From positions 496,001 to 560,000 of the forward strand of contig ML986588.1 of assembly GCA_010094045.1 (NCBI GenBank): a stretch of DNA of 64,000 nt. The letters run 5' to 3'. Within the stretch, counting starts at the first letter, position 1. Every line of letters starts with the position of its first letter. Shown piece after piece: positions 34,410 to 45,037 of this stretch. Source of the stretch: Lojkania enalia (taxonomy: Eukaryota > Ascomycota > Dothideomycetes > Pleosporales). Below the pieces are notes generated by a model. It was given only the letters and a program-made list of their open reading frames with translations, had not been told where the DNA came from and did not search any database. The translations under genes were made by a program, and so were the position numbers.

Positions 34410-35862
34410 ATGGCCAGGATACATCAAGCCCGTCGGGTCCTCTCCTATGTGTTTGGAATCTCTTGCCTATTCGTTGTTTTCCTAGCGGTTGCTCTTCTTG
34501 GCCGTCCACTCGCTTTTGACCATCCGCAACAACTTCCCGATTTGCATTCTCCTCCAACAAGCCAGCTTGCGCTCCAAGACTCAGCAGCTCCAGCTATATC
34601 AATCGCAAGGCCCAGTAATCGCCCTTCACTACCAGTTTATGGTAACAACTACGGCCTCTCCTCTACAGAATGTAGTTCACAATTTCCATATCTCTTCAGA
34701 GAGATAGAGCGCTCAGTGGCGCTGCGAGGGAAGATTGGAAATGTATCCCTTTCAGATATCGACGTATCATGGAGGTTGGACGGAGCAGTACGAGCTATGA
34801 TATATGATCAAAAAGTGAGTTTAATAACCGCCTTCTTCATCCATGAATCACACCTAACCGTTCGTTCGTTTCGTAGGTCTACGTAATACAAGCCGGTATT
34901 AATGGAAATGGCTACCACAGAACGCGCAGCCTCGCACTTCTCCACCAAATTAATCGCGCCATTCTAGCATCGCGCTTCGCAATCCCCAATGTCGAGTTTT
35001 CTTTTAATGTCCACGATGTTGCTGACGAATTACATGAGCACCGCACTATTTGGGGGCTCTCCCGGCAACCCGTTGACATAGAGATGTGGCTCATGCCAGA
35101 CTTTGGTTACTGGTCCTGGCCGCTTGACTTGGTAGGAGGATATGAGCAAATGCGCGCTGAAATGGGGGAATATGAAACGGATTGGAATAAGAAGATATCA
35201 AAGGCTCTATGGCGTGGAGATATAAGAACAAACAAGGAAGTCCGCGGCGCGCTGGTAAGAGTCACACGTGGAAAGGAGTGGGCTGATGTGGAAGAAATGG
35301 CATGGACGAGTATGACGGACGTGAGCGATGGCTCGGCAGGGGTTCTTGTGCCAATACCCGAACATTGCACATACAAGTTCCTCGTTCAAACAGAAGGTAT
35401 GATTGGCCCGCAATCGTTTCTACAATGCTTAAGTCCTTGAACTAACTTGTACATGAAATTATAGGGCATAGCTACTCTGGCCGAGGAAAGTATCTCCTTA
35501 ATTGCGCCTCTATTACCATTATGCATAGAGCCGAATGGATCGAACCGCACCACCACCTTCTTGTTCCCTCGGGTCCGCTCCAGAACTTTGTTGAAGTAGA
35601 ACGCGACTTCTCCGACCTTGAGGAAAAGGTGGAAGAGTTATTGCAGGACCCAGAGCGCGCAAAAGCCATTGTAAATAATAGTGTGGCAACATTTCGAGAT
35701 AGGTACCTCACGCCCGCAGCACAGGCCTGCTATTGGCGGCAGTTATTCCTTTCCTGGGCAAGCGTAAGCTTCCGCCCAGAACCCTGGGAAGTGGTTGATG
35801 GGAAGGTCAAGCTGCGAGGGATTCCGTTTGAAACATTTGCGTTAGAGTCATTACAGACTTGA
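34410..35862 (+). CDS. GT90/CAP10-like glycosyltransferase (three exons)
   Basis: Exons 34410-34814, 34877-35396 and 35465-35862 give 440 residues. A basic tail and one hydrophobic segment (VLSYVFGISCLFVVFLAVALL, about residues 9-30, shortened here) make it a type II membrane protein of the Golgi or ER. The catalytic part matches the CAP10 family of beta-xylosyl/O-glucosyl transferases (KDELC, POGLUT, Cryptococcus Cap10): MPDFGYWSWP, a KALWRGDIRTNKEVR stretch typical of the sugar-nucleotide loop, KFLVQTEGHSYSGRGKYLL and the WIEPHHHLLVPSGP block with HNFVEVERDF-like acidic end. The family usually reads K(F/Y)xxxxxGxxxSxRxKxxL at that place, which matches. Start chosen at the ATG before the signal anchor; an upstream in-frame TTG was ignored. 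Confidence 0.9.
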
Positions 35863-36746
35863 AAACCTCGCTGACTTCGTATATAGGATTCAGGCGTTTG
35901 GCAAACCTAGGAAAGATTGTCTATTCTGGCGCAAACTCACTCTTCGAAAAATTATCAATATTTTTTTTTTTTTTTTTTTTGAATTCTGTTGGTGACGATG
36001 CTGCCTGTTTGGTTGCGAGTATCCAAACCACTGGAAACCTGTAGCGTGAAGCAGTAGCCAGTAGAACTACGGAAATTGTAAGGCTTTACACATATACAGG
36101 CATTCAACGAAGCTTGTTCACATGAAAGCATCCAAATCGCTAAGCCATTGTTTTTATGTCTACTGAAACAACCATTAAAAACCTCTGCTACCTACTCCGT
36201 ATTCATTGTCGTGTCCAAAGGGCGCTCACTCCGCATGCGTCAATGGGAGGGGGCAGTGCTAAAACATACCGCGACGAGACCTGATTCTACACGCCCGTCT
36301 GAACAATTGCAGGGGCCGGGTAAATCAAATGAAGACAATCCCTTGGCCCCCATTTCCCAGCATAAACCTCGGTATCGAATAAAGAACGTCATGGAATGAA
36401 CACATCATGGAGAGACCAGAACCAGAAGAAGGAGGACCCAAGGAATTTGGTCCCGCACAGATAACTTTAGGTTGCGCCTCAGGAACGGGCATTGCCGTCA
36501 CCAATCGATCCGGTGCGCCAAGTGCGCCAAGCTGCGTATCGCGTGCTTAATTCAGAAGGTCGTAAATTGCATCTCTCAATCCCAAGGCTCTAAGCCGTCT
36601 GTGGCAAGTGCCAGCCCCTCAGGATCCGGGATGGTGCTGATGTTCATCAGAATATATGAATGTTTGAACGGTCGCGGCTTTTTAAGTTCTGTCCTCCAGC
36701 TCTTCTGGCTTTCTGCCACTTCATACATTATTTTCTTGAATTCGAT
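35863..36746. other. Spacer with poly-T tract, promoter of carboxypeptidase gene
   Basis: No gene supported. A 20-T run lies at 35961-35980. The 100 bases before 36747 are open but carry no ATG in a better context than the signal-peptide start. Confidence 0.5.
35961..35980. repeat. Poly-T tract (20 T)
   Basis: Uninterrupted 20-T run about 100 bases after the GT90-like gene. Recorded as a homopolymer only. Confidence 0.95.
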
Positions 36747-38207
36747 ATGAAGGCTCTTTCGCTGCTTGGTCTGCTCCCGGCCAGCGCTCTCGCGCTTGAC
36801 GCCTTGAGTGTGGCATTTACTTCGGACGAAGCAAGCCACTTGTACAACGTCATTCGAAGGAACAGCGAGCTCGACTATGGCTGCAGACCCGTCGTTATGC
36901 GCTCTGAGGGTGAGCACAGACTTCATGCCATTGTTTCCAGTGAGCAGCTGGAAAGTCTGAAGAGAAGTTTGGATCCAGCAGTTGTGCGCATTGAGGTTTC
37001 TGAAAATCTGCAAAAGAGGCAGGCTGCAACAGCACCAATCGGCAAAGGTGACAGGTTTAAAGGAGGAAAGGTTGCGCCACAAGGGCTGGGCTCGCGCAAA
37101 GCGGGACAGCCGGTTGACCTAGGCGGGATCATGAATGTGGATGAGGTTTACTCAGCCATGAAAGGCCTGGAGAACAAGTATAAGACGGACCTCTTTACGG
37201 CCCCGTACAAAACATATGAAGGGCAGACAGTCATCGGAGGAGTGGCAAACAAGGCCGAGCAGAAGAAGAAGGACAAACAGTACATCTACTTGACTTCTGG
37301 CATTCATGCACGTGAGCGCGGGGGTCCGGACAACCTCATCTACTTCATTAGCGACCTGCTCTATGCAAACGAGCATCGCACCGGGCTCACATACGGCAAA
37401 AAGAAATATACGAACTCGCAAGTCAAGAAGGCTCTTGGCACTGGAATCGTCTTCATTCCTCTCACCAACCCGGATGGTGTCCGTTACGACCAAAAGAACG
37501 GCAATCTCTGGCGCAAAAACCGAAACCCGACTAGCTCGTTTCCCGGAAATGAGCGTAGCGTAGGCGTTGATTTGAACCGCAATTTTGATTTCCTGTGGAA
37601 CTACACGAAGCATTTTGACCCCAGCGTCTCGCCTGCATCCAATAATCCTAGCTCTGAAGCCTTCTATGGGACCGCCCCATTCTCTGAGCCCGAGACTAAG
37701 AACATGGCATGGGTTTATGATATGTTCCCAAAGATTCGGTGGTTCATTGATGTCCACTCTGCCGCGGGCACACTTCTATATTCCTGGGGCGATGATGTGA
37801 ACCAAGCCAACGACCCGAAGCAGAACCTGTTCAACCCGAGGTATGACGGCAAGCGTGGCGTTGTTGAAGACTCGCTGTACAAAGAATATATCGACGAGGA
37901 AGACTGGTATAATGTCGCTCTTCAAGCGAATCGTACCACCGACGCTATGGTCAGCGTCGGCGGTCGCACGTATGAGCCGCAGCAGGCGGTTGGTTTATAC
38001 CCGACGTCAGGCGCTAGCGACGATTATTCCTTCAGCCGGTGGCATAAGAATAAGAAGGTCAACAAGGTGTACGGGTACACGATGGAGTTTGGGTATCCGA
38101 CGAACTTCTACCCAACGAGTGAAGAGTTTATACAGAACATCCTCGATACTAATGCTGGGTTTATGGAGTTTTGCTTGACGGCGGCCGAGATTGGATTGAA
38201 GGATTGA
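36747..38207 (+). CDS. Secreted M14 zinc carboxypeptidase
   Basis: Extracellular metallocarboxypeptidase, 486 residues, no intron. Signal peptide MKALSLLGLLPASALALDA, then a propeptide of about 95 residues ending at a dibasic QKRQA site, where Kex2-like cleavage would release the mature enzyme. Zinc ligands His187 and Glu190 lie in GIHARERG and the third, His337, in DVHSAAG. The general-base Glu447 is in TMEFGYP. The substrate C-terminal carboxylate site is NPDGVRYD plus VDLNRNFDF. This is the classical M14A arrangement, though the protein is longer than bovine carboxypeptidase A because of extra loops (for example the KYTNSQVKKAL stretch). The start ATG at 36747 is preferred to the upstream in-frame ATG at 36660 because it begins a perfect signal peptide. 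Confidence 0.93.
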   Translation: MKALSLLGLLPASALALDALSVAFTSDEASHLYNVIRRNSELDYGCRPVVMRSEGEHRLHAIVSSEQLESLKRSLDPAVVRIEVSENLQKRQAATAPIGKGDRFKGGKVAPQGLGSRKAGQPVDLGGIMNVDEVYSAMKGLENKYKTDLFTAPYKTYEGQTVIGGVANKAEQKKKDKQYIYLTSGIHARERGGPDNLIYFISDLLYANEHRTGLTYGKKKYTNSQVKKALGTGIVFIPLTNPDGVRYDQKNGNLWRKNRNPTSSFPGNERSVGVDLNRNFDFLWNYTKHFDPSVSPASNNPSSEAFYGTAPFSEPETKNMAWVYDMFPKIRWFIDVHSAAGTLLYSWGDDVNQANDPKQNLFNPRYDGKRGVVEDSLYKEYIDEEDWYNVALQANRTTDAMVSVGGRTYEPQQAVGLYPTSGASDDYSFSRWHKNKKVNKVYGYTMEFGYPTNFYPTSEEFIQNILDTNAGFMEFCLTAAEIGLKD

Positions 38208-38743
38208 AAAAAATGTAAATATGAATGTGATTTAATTGTAACGTTGACAAATAATGAGATAATCTATTATGAACAGCCTTACTGACTACTACGAGCTAAA
38301 GTGAACCGAAATGATCCTTCGCATCTCTCGTATTCGAAGGCTTTTATCTATGTCATACTGCGATTTAGTTAAATAGCTTTTCCTATTTCTTGTTCCTGAC
38401 TAGTCAAACGAACAATTGTAGTAGGAAGTCTGCCCGGTGTGCCAGATGAATATATTTATTGGAGGCTTTCCAAATATGTGCTTAGTAGAAATGAATAGAA
38501 TCACTGCACCCTAAACGGGCAAAGTGATTAGGTGAAATACATTGGAAGAATACCCAAAGTGCCTGCTAAATCCGTAGCAGCCCTACTGCATGCGTGCCCA
38601 AGCTTATCGAAGCAATCCATGGAGATCCCGCAAACTAGAAAAACGCCACTTCCCGGAGGGATACATAGAGACCAGTACACTTACAGCACTTATATAATTT
38701 ATACAAAACACGAGATCGACTCTCCCGTAACATCCCTACATTC
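38208..38743. other. Convergent intergenic region
   Basis: 3' flanks of the carboxypeptidase and the rhodopsin-domain gene. No gene seen. Confidence 0.5.
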
Positions 38744-40037
38744 TTACACCACCTCGGCACCCTTCGCCTGCGGCCCATGAAGACTCCTAACCTCGAACTG
38801 CGTTCCTTTTGCAATACTATTCAGCGGCACGCCGTCATCTTCCCACACAGATCCCTGCGTCATCGAGTATGGATCCTTGCTCATCTTGCTCATCCCTCTT
38901 TTACCTGCAGAATCTTCAGACCTGATGTACCCGGAGGATTTTGCGGTGGGCATGGCTGACTTGGGCTTAATGAAGAGCGGCTTCAAGACCGGAAGGCAGG
39001 CGCAGACTATGGCGACGTGGTTCTCAATTACGGACCATGTGGCGCCAGGCGCGTTGTTCCCTGTATGAAATATTAGCGATGTGTCGAGATAGGGCGGTGA
39101 CACGACATACATGTGGGGTCATCGAAAGACGCTTGTTTCACCATGATGGTGCGGACTATGCTGAAAATGCAGACACTACAAGTGATTAGTGCTGACACGG
39201 CATTGGATAGTGCTAAAGGTTTGAACCTACCAACCACCGAGAAGGAACGTGCCGAGTAGACCAGCCCTGACCATTATTGGGGCTTTCAATTTCATGAGAG
39301 GGCGAATTGGCAAGACCAAAATTGCGACATCGGTGAGAATATTGATAATTCTTATATCTGTAAGAACATGGAACATAAACGCTTCTTGGGAAAACTTACC
39401 CTGATGTCATCGCCAGAGTGCTGATATCTATGCATCGCTTTCCTTTCCCATCTGGGCTAGTCCATAGGCTATCCAATGGAATGCATTGGAAGCCAAAAGC
39501 CAAAGTTGCGGCTATGCAGGTACCGCCGACAACAAACGCAATGGCGATACCGGCATATTTAATATCTTTGGCAGGGAAAATGCGGTGGTAAAGGCAGAGG
39601 ATCGAGAATTTCACCGGCGGTAGGCAAAGCCCATACAAGATCATGCAGCCAACAGAGGACTTCATGAAGTTTGGAATATCAGTCATACGGATGATATGCA
39701 GGCCCATGCCTTTCGACATCGTCCAGAAATTGAAGCCATCGAATAGAGTAACGGGAATCTGATCGTATTATTTAGAAACTAAGCGAAGCTAGCAAGTGGG
39801 TAAAGAATGAGTTACCAGTGCCCCGATTATCCACCAGTCATCTGCTTTCAATGGTTGCTTTACTTTCCGTCGTGCAATGATTCGGAGCGCAACGGCTAGA
39901 TAAGCGAGAAAGATGCAGATAGAGATGGCCACAATGAGCCCTGGGCGACGATCTTCATGTTGACGAGCTAACTGGTCAGCTAGGAAAGCCGCTTGCTCTG
40001 GCGTAGGAGGCGGCGCGTTAGAAGGAGACGCTGACAT
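38744..40037 (-). CDS. Rhodopsin-domain (SAT4-family) integral membrane protein, five exons
   Basis: Exons on the minus strand: 40037-39816, 39758-39400, 39350-39231, 39175-39111 and 39060-38744. They give 360 residues with seven predicted helices, the usual size. Family features: RRKVKQPLKADDWWIIGAL after helix 1, KGMGLHIIRM, the KFSILCLYHRIFP segment, and a Cys-rich loop with FQCIPLDSLW. These plasma-membrane proteins resemble the PTH11-type receptors but lack the CFEM domain here. The acceptor of exon 3 is the second AG, seven bases after a nearer CAG; only the second keeps the frame and yields TSGIINILTDVAILVLPI. Exon 5 begins with a Trp codon split across the intron. The cytosolic tail is rich in Lys, Ser and Pro. 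Ligand unknown. Confidence 0.86.
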
Positions 40038-41743
40038 GGTGGCTGAGGAACTACTTCTAGGAAGGATTGTGACGAGAAACCGAGTATGGAGAGAAATAGC
40101 GAGTTCATAAATAGATGGGCGGAGAGGTTATAGGTTGTGGTATGCCTAGTTGCAAGATTCCCGGCGCTTGTCCAAACTGTTCTAAGGGCCAGGTAAGAAT
40201 TCATACTCAATATGCGAGGGTACGATTGGACTAATGCACGAATCGAGATGAGCGCAACGTGCTATGATATATGGGGGCCTCAAACTTCCGTTCTAAGAAT
40301 TGCTGCAACACCGAAGACGCGAACTCCGATAGAAACCTGGCAATAGTTGCTGGGAAATTTGGTTCGAGCTGATATGCGACGGGAAATTCCAATGTTCTTC
40401 TGCAAGAGGAGGTGTTGTTTCAAGCGTCCGAATGGTCGTCTTGAAATCCGAAACTCGCTGCTTGCATCGTGTTATTTGCCCCAACTACAATCAGGTGCGA
40501 TATGAAGGATCACCGATATCTTATACTCCATCAGATCAGGAAATATCTAATCGACATGACATGCACTCGCGTGACTATTTGAATTCTTACTGTGGCTGGC
40601 TGGCTGCAGTTGGGGCTGAGCAGTAGTTGGGGCTGAACTGCAGTTCTACGGTAGTTACCGAGGCAGCTCCCCGAAATACACAATGAGAACCTTGATGATA
40701 TGAGATCCGGAATGTCGGACTTACTGGGGTACATATATTAATTGACAGGCCTTGAGCTGAAGGCTAATGCGATAGTCTTACAATGCTTACGCCCACGGAC
40801 TCCGAAAATACGGTCCGTGCAACGTTGCACGCACCAGTAACCAGGCTCAGATCACATTGCATTCAAATATTCGGATTACATTCGTATATCTTAGAGGCCT
40901 AGAATAATTCAGATGTAGAATCTTTCCTGGTTTAGGTAACAAAACCGAGTCTGTTGCCCCGCCGATACCCAATGACACGATGGAGACTGCGTAGACTGCG
41001 CACGTGAAGAATGCGGATTGTGATGTGTCCGGCGCAATCAACATGCACTTGATGATCATGATACTTTCGCTAGAAGGAAGGTGAATAGAGCCCTGTTTGA
41101 GAACCGTATGAAAAAGCTGCAAGATTGGCTTGGCGGCACGCTAGAGATACTCGAGCATGGCTCTTAAGGGCTCTTGGTTGACGGCTCCCGGGAGTGGGTG
41201 TGGATTGGTGTATAGATGACGCAAAGAAGAATCACAGGAGAGCTGCCAAGGCAGGTAAGACCTCATAAGCACCATATTACCAATCTAACTCTCAGCGGCC
41301 GGCGATGCCGTGAGATCTCTAGGATTCGCCGTTCAATCCAACACCGAGATACTAACTACAACCAAGATGCGTGGCCGAGTCCGTAGCATATGAGAAAGGT
41401 TCGCTACGTCTACAATCATTGTGATAGTTCTTGTGTAATGATATATCAAACTGGAAGAACCTGCCTTGCGTCGGTCTTTGTGATCAATATGTTCTACAAA
41501 TGTGATATGTGAATGTTGTAGGATTAATTAGTGAGCTGATATAATCGGGGGTTTTTCAGGCCACTGAGGTTAACAAGAAGCAGCAAAATAGTAAAACTTC
41601 GTCAAGGCCATATCATTTCGTACTATCATACTCGATTTGAATCATAAAGGCCATTATGTCTTGGGATAGAATGATAAAAATAAATGCGGGTAGCCGAAAC
41701 ATTAATATTGATTCGAGGGCTTATCACGACACCATCGCCATGT
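40038..41743. other. Intergenic region of 1.7 kb, no intact gene
   Basis: A short direct repeat (AGTTGGGGCTGA twice near 40610-40640) is visible. A minus-strand frame at 40847-41122 has a hydrophobic protein-like stretch but no family; I consider it a remnant or chance. The rest is AT-rich. Confidence 0.4.
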
Positions 41744-42886
41744 TTAAAGCTGTAAAATATCCGGCACCGGTCCAACAGGCACAGTAGGCCATCTAAGTGC
41801 CTTCGAATAGCCTTCCCTATACTGACAGACTCGTAAATAAAAGAAATTACATGGCGAATAGAAGCTTACCACTCTAAATGTCGTTGTTTTCTTAAACGCA
41901 CCACCATTCGTCTTCTCGCCCTCGTCCCAGTAGAGCGTCCTCAACCACTTATCGATCCTCGGATATTCATACCTAATCATCTTCAAATTGCACCTAAATA
42001 TTGTAAAATACGCAACATCGAATCGCGCAATTGTGGGATATAACCTAATATCCGCCTCGGTAATGTTATCGCCGAAGAGGTATGGTGAATGGCCCGGCTG
42101 AGATAAATGCTCTTCGAGGCGATCGAGTGATTCGAAAATTGGGTAGACGTGCTCTTCATATGCAGCCTGGCTAGTGGCGAAACCGGCTTTGTAGACACCA
42201 TTGTTAATTGTGTCGTAGACCCACGCATTCATCGCTTCGATCTCAGCGCGTAGGTGAGGCGGGAAAATCCCATTCTCGCCTTTCGTCGACTCTCTCATCT
42301 CCTCAGGAAGAAAAGAGTCGAACTCGGTGTAGAGCATGCGGATAATCTCGCTAGATTCGTTGCTTACGATTGTATCTGCTGGGCCCTTAGCAAGACACCT
42401 TGCTAAATGAGAGGCTATCACGTGATGTGGTTGAATTGAAGAGGTTAATTACCAGTCCTCTTATCCCAAAGGCAAGGTACTAAATACCGTCCTTTGTATT
42501 CCGGTTCACATTTCTCATATAACTCTCTCAACCACTTAAAGCCATACAAGGGATCCTGCTCAAACCCCGGTTTTCCCGAAAAACACCATCCTCGTCCCGG
42601 TGTCTCGGAATCATCAAGCACGATGAGTTGGATGATATCCTCTAGCCCTTTCAAGGAGCGTACAATGTTAGCGCGATGCGCCCAAGGGCAACCTAGGTGA
42701 ATATATAGGGCATATCGATCCTTCTCGGCAGGGAAGGGAGAGTTAGGGTCCGAGGAAACGAAGTTGCGGAACGCGCTGGGCTTGCGACGGAACTGACCGT
42801 CTTTCTCGGCGAAATTGTGTTTCTGAGAGATTAGACGGGGGTTTGGGTATATACTGCTTTTGCTGATATACCTCAGTGTTGGCCAT
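41744..42886 (-). CDS. Xi-class glutathione S-transferase (glutathionyl-hydroquinone reductase), four exons
   Basis: Cytosolic enzyme that reduces S-glutathionyl-hydroquinones, of the ECM4/GTO family. Exons: 42886-42872 (15 bases, MANTE), 42822-42453, 42375-41870 and 41821-41744; the product has 322 residues. The catalytic Cys50 is in GCPWAHR, the Xi-class signature. Other blocks are WCFSGKPGFEQDPLYGF, VPCLWDKR, the glutathione-binding NESSEIIRML and the C-terminal NNGVYKAGFATSQ, followed by EADIRLYPTIARFDVAY. The third exon has a NAGNAG acceptor (CAGCAG), so one residue may vary between mRNAs; the more downstream site matches relatives best. The last exon encodes GYSKALRWPTVPVGPVPDI. No adjacent aromatic-degradation genes. 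Confidence 0.94.
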
Positions 42887-43519
42887 GTTCAATTCGGTCT
42901 TCGCTAATTAATCACAATTGGAGTTTCAAAGCGAATTTTTGTACGATGTTGTGAGAAGATGTGAGGTAAGCCTTGCTTCTCGAAACATAGGCTCGTTCTG
43001 ATTGCAGCTTAATTATCATAGCTGTTGGGTACTGACGTCCCCCAACGAATCTATGGTAGTGCGGGGCGGATTAGTAATGATCGGATCAAATGCATCCGAT
43101 CGATCTTTTGTTACCTTCCGTCGTTAATCTGAAGGTCAGATGTTCGAGTCCCTGAGTGGACTAGAACCTAGGTAGGCATAGTAATCAGCGTACCGGCAAT
43201 CGCATTCATCTGCCGAACATTCGTTCATTTTTTCGTGAGCATGAAGACAAGCCGTCGATTAGTTGGCTATCGATAAGAAAAACACGCCAAACTGCATTTG
43301 TCTTAGTGGTGAGTTGTGCCCACGCCGGCAATACTTCCAAAGTTATCGTCACTCCGATGCTACTATCACGCATTCCTCTTTATAACCAGTAGGTGTATAT
43401 GTACATACAATTAAATCAATCACGGCTGGCTTTTGCGAACATCTACGGAGTACACTTTGGAGAACTTGTTTGGTCTCTCAGCTATCCGCAATCTTCATCT
43501 ACCGCATTCACCATCTTTG
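42887..43519. promoter_or_regulatory. Divergent promoter region of GST and APH-like kinase
   Basis: 633 bases between two opposite starts. A TTCGAG-containing stem-like stretch near 43130-43160 recalls a tRNA T-arm but does not fold as a complete tRNA. Confidence 0.4.
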
Positions 43520-44860
43520 ATGCTGCACTTCCGCCGAAAAACTATTTTCAGAGCTTTCTTGTCAGTGTTATTAGTTACCCTAATTACTAGATTTAGAAAT
43601 CGTTCAACACCCCATATGCCTTCTCCACCCTCCCCAACGGACATTTCAATCTCTCTGCTTGCAAAAACCGGGCTGCAACTCCAATCCATCAAGACCCTTC
43701 AATCTCTTTGGGCGGGATATGGTTATATATGCCACGCAACTGCCTCTAGGCTCCCCTCTCTGGCCTCCTCTGGTAAATCTTCGCGATCTGCATCGGCTTC
43801 AAACTCAGGAATCTCTACGCCTGAAGACCATCACTCTCTCATTCTCAAGCTCATTACTCCACCACCCGCAAATGCCGGCGACGAAGGCCATATGCGAAAG
43901 ATGCTCAGCTATCAGGTAGAGCAATATTTCTACAGTCATCTAGCACCATTGCTACCACCATCCATCCCTGTCGCAAAGTGCCTTGCAAGCATCAATGAGC
44001 AGCAATCCGATGGGACATCCACCACTGCTATGATTCTCACAGACCTCCGTCAGACATTTCCTATCGCTGGTGAGAAACGGGAAGCGTTAAGTGTCACACA
44101 AGTTCATGCCGCTCTGGACTGGCTGTCCTCCTTCCACGGATTCTGGTGGCCCCGCGTAAAAGATATTCGTCGTACTGAACTAGTGCATCCGCCAATCGAG
44201 GAATTCAGCCGCAATGTCCATGAGGCTCAGTCAAGAACTGTCTGGCTGAATGGCGGGTACACATATCTAGCAACCCGCCGCAGCGAATTCGCCAACCTAG
44301 CAGCAGATCATGATTCTGAATGGAGAGAGCCACTGACCGATTCCGAAGAAGACGGCCAGTCTATTTCGGAGATAGTGGCATCGATCCTAGCACCGAGAGG
44401 GCGCGGGCGGGGACCTGCAGAGGGCTATATGACACTTATACATGGAGATGTGAAAAGTGAGAATCTTTTTACTAGCCGTGATGGAAAAGAGGTTGCTTTT
44501 TACGACTTTCAGTACACAGGGCTGGGCCTCGGTGTGTGCGATCTGACGAAATTGTTTACGTGCTCTGTACCACTTAGCATGCTTGTCGGAAAGGGAAGTG
44601 TGGGAAAGGAATTAGCAATGCAGGAGCCTGAGAAGGAGTTATTAGATCGATACCTGCTGCGGCTGAAAGAAGTGAGCGGCAAGGGCTATGAGTGGGACAT
44701 CTTTGTCAGGCACTGGGAAACGGCGCTGGTGGATTGGCTTAGGTTCCAAGCTAGTTGGGGGTTCTGGGGTAATACTAAGTGGTTGGAAGCGAGGGTGCGA
44801 CATATTCTAAAGGACGAAGAGTGGAGAAGTGGAGTTGCTGGGAACCGATCATACGCTTGA
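43520..44860 (+). CDS. APH/choline-kinase-like phosphotransferase
   Basis: Small-molecule kinase fold. The catalytic HGDVKSEN (Brenner loop: Asp as base, Asn for Mg) and the downstream FYDFQYTGLGLGVCDL (the DFG-equivalent, DFQ) are clear. The N-lobe is less conserved, with SLILKLITPPP as a probable VAIK-like lysine strand. Start is uncertain: the ATG at 43520 adds 32 residues with a basic, hydrophobic segment (LHFRRKTIFRAFLSVLLVTL) that could be a membrane anchor or mitochondrial presequence, while the ATG at 43616 gives a soluble protein of 414 residues. Relatives in fungi phosphorylate unknown metabolites. The tail after the kinase core ends in a Trp-rich segment. The neighbour on the right is on the other strand. 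Confidence 0.82.
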   Translation: MLHFRRKTIFRAFLSVLLVTLITRFRNRSTPHMPSPPSPTDISISLLAKTGLQLQSIKTLQSLWAGYGYICHATASRLPSLASSGKSSRSASASNSGISTPEDHHSLILKLITPPPANAGDEGHMRKMLSYQVEQYFYSHLAPLLPPSIPVAKCLASINEQQSDGTSTTAMILTDLRQTFPIAGEKREALSVTQVHAALDWLSSFHGFWWPRVKDIRRTELVHPPIEEFSRNVHEAQSRTVWLNGGYTYLATRRSEFANLAADHDSEWREPLTDSEEDGQSISEIVASILAPRGRGRGPAEGYMTLIHGDVKSENLFTSRDGKEVAFYDFQYTGLGLGVCDLTKLFTCSVPLSMLVGKGSVGKELAMQEPEKELLDRYLLRLKEVSGKGYEWDIFVRHWETALVDWLRFQASWGFWGNTKWLEARVRHILKDEEWRSGVAGNRSYA

Positions 44861-45037
44861 GAGTTTTGCCAAAATGTGTGCGGGAGTGTTTTCAAGGAAT
44901 ATGCCGCTGGCGGACATCAATGCGTTTGTACTGGGAAATGAAGAGTTTACATATATCCAAAGTGAATCATTATCTTATAACTGTCCTTAGATACAATATC
45001 TCATCCTGCCACAAACCTGGGTAGCTATCGCTATCAA

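Noticed and set aside
40847..41122. Small hydrophobic ORF on the minus strand
   Set aside because: No family motif, no signal peptide and no splice partner; kept only as a remark on the intergenic region.
43085..43165. Possible tRNA with TTCGAGTC loop
   Set aside because: The T-stem has mismatches and the acceptor ends do not pair; at most a degraded tRNA.
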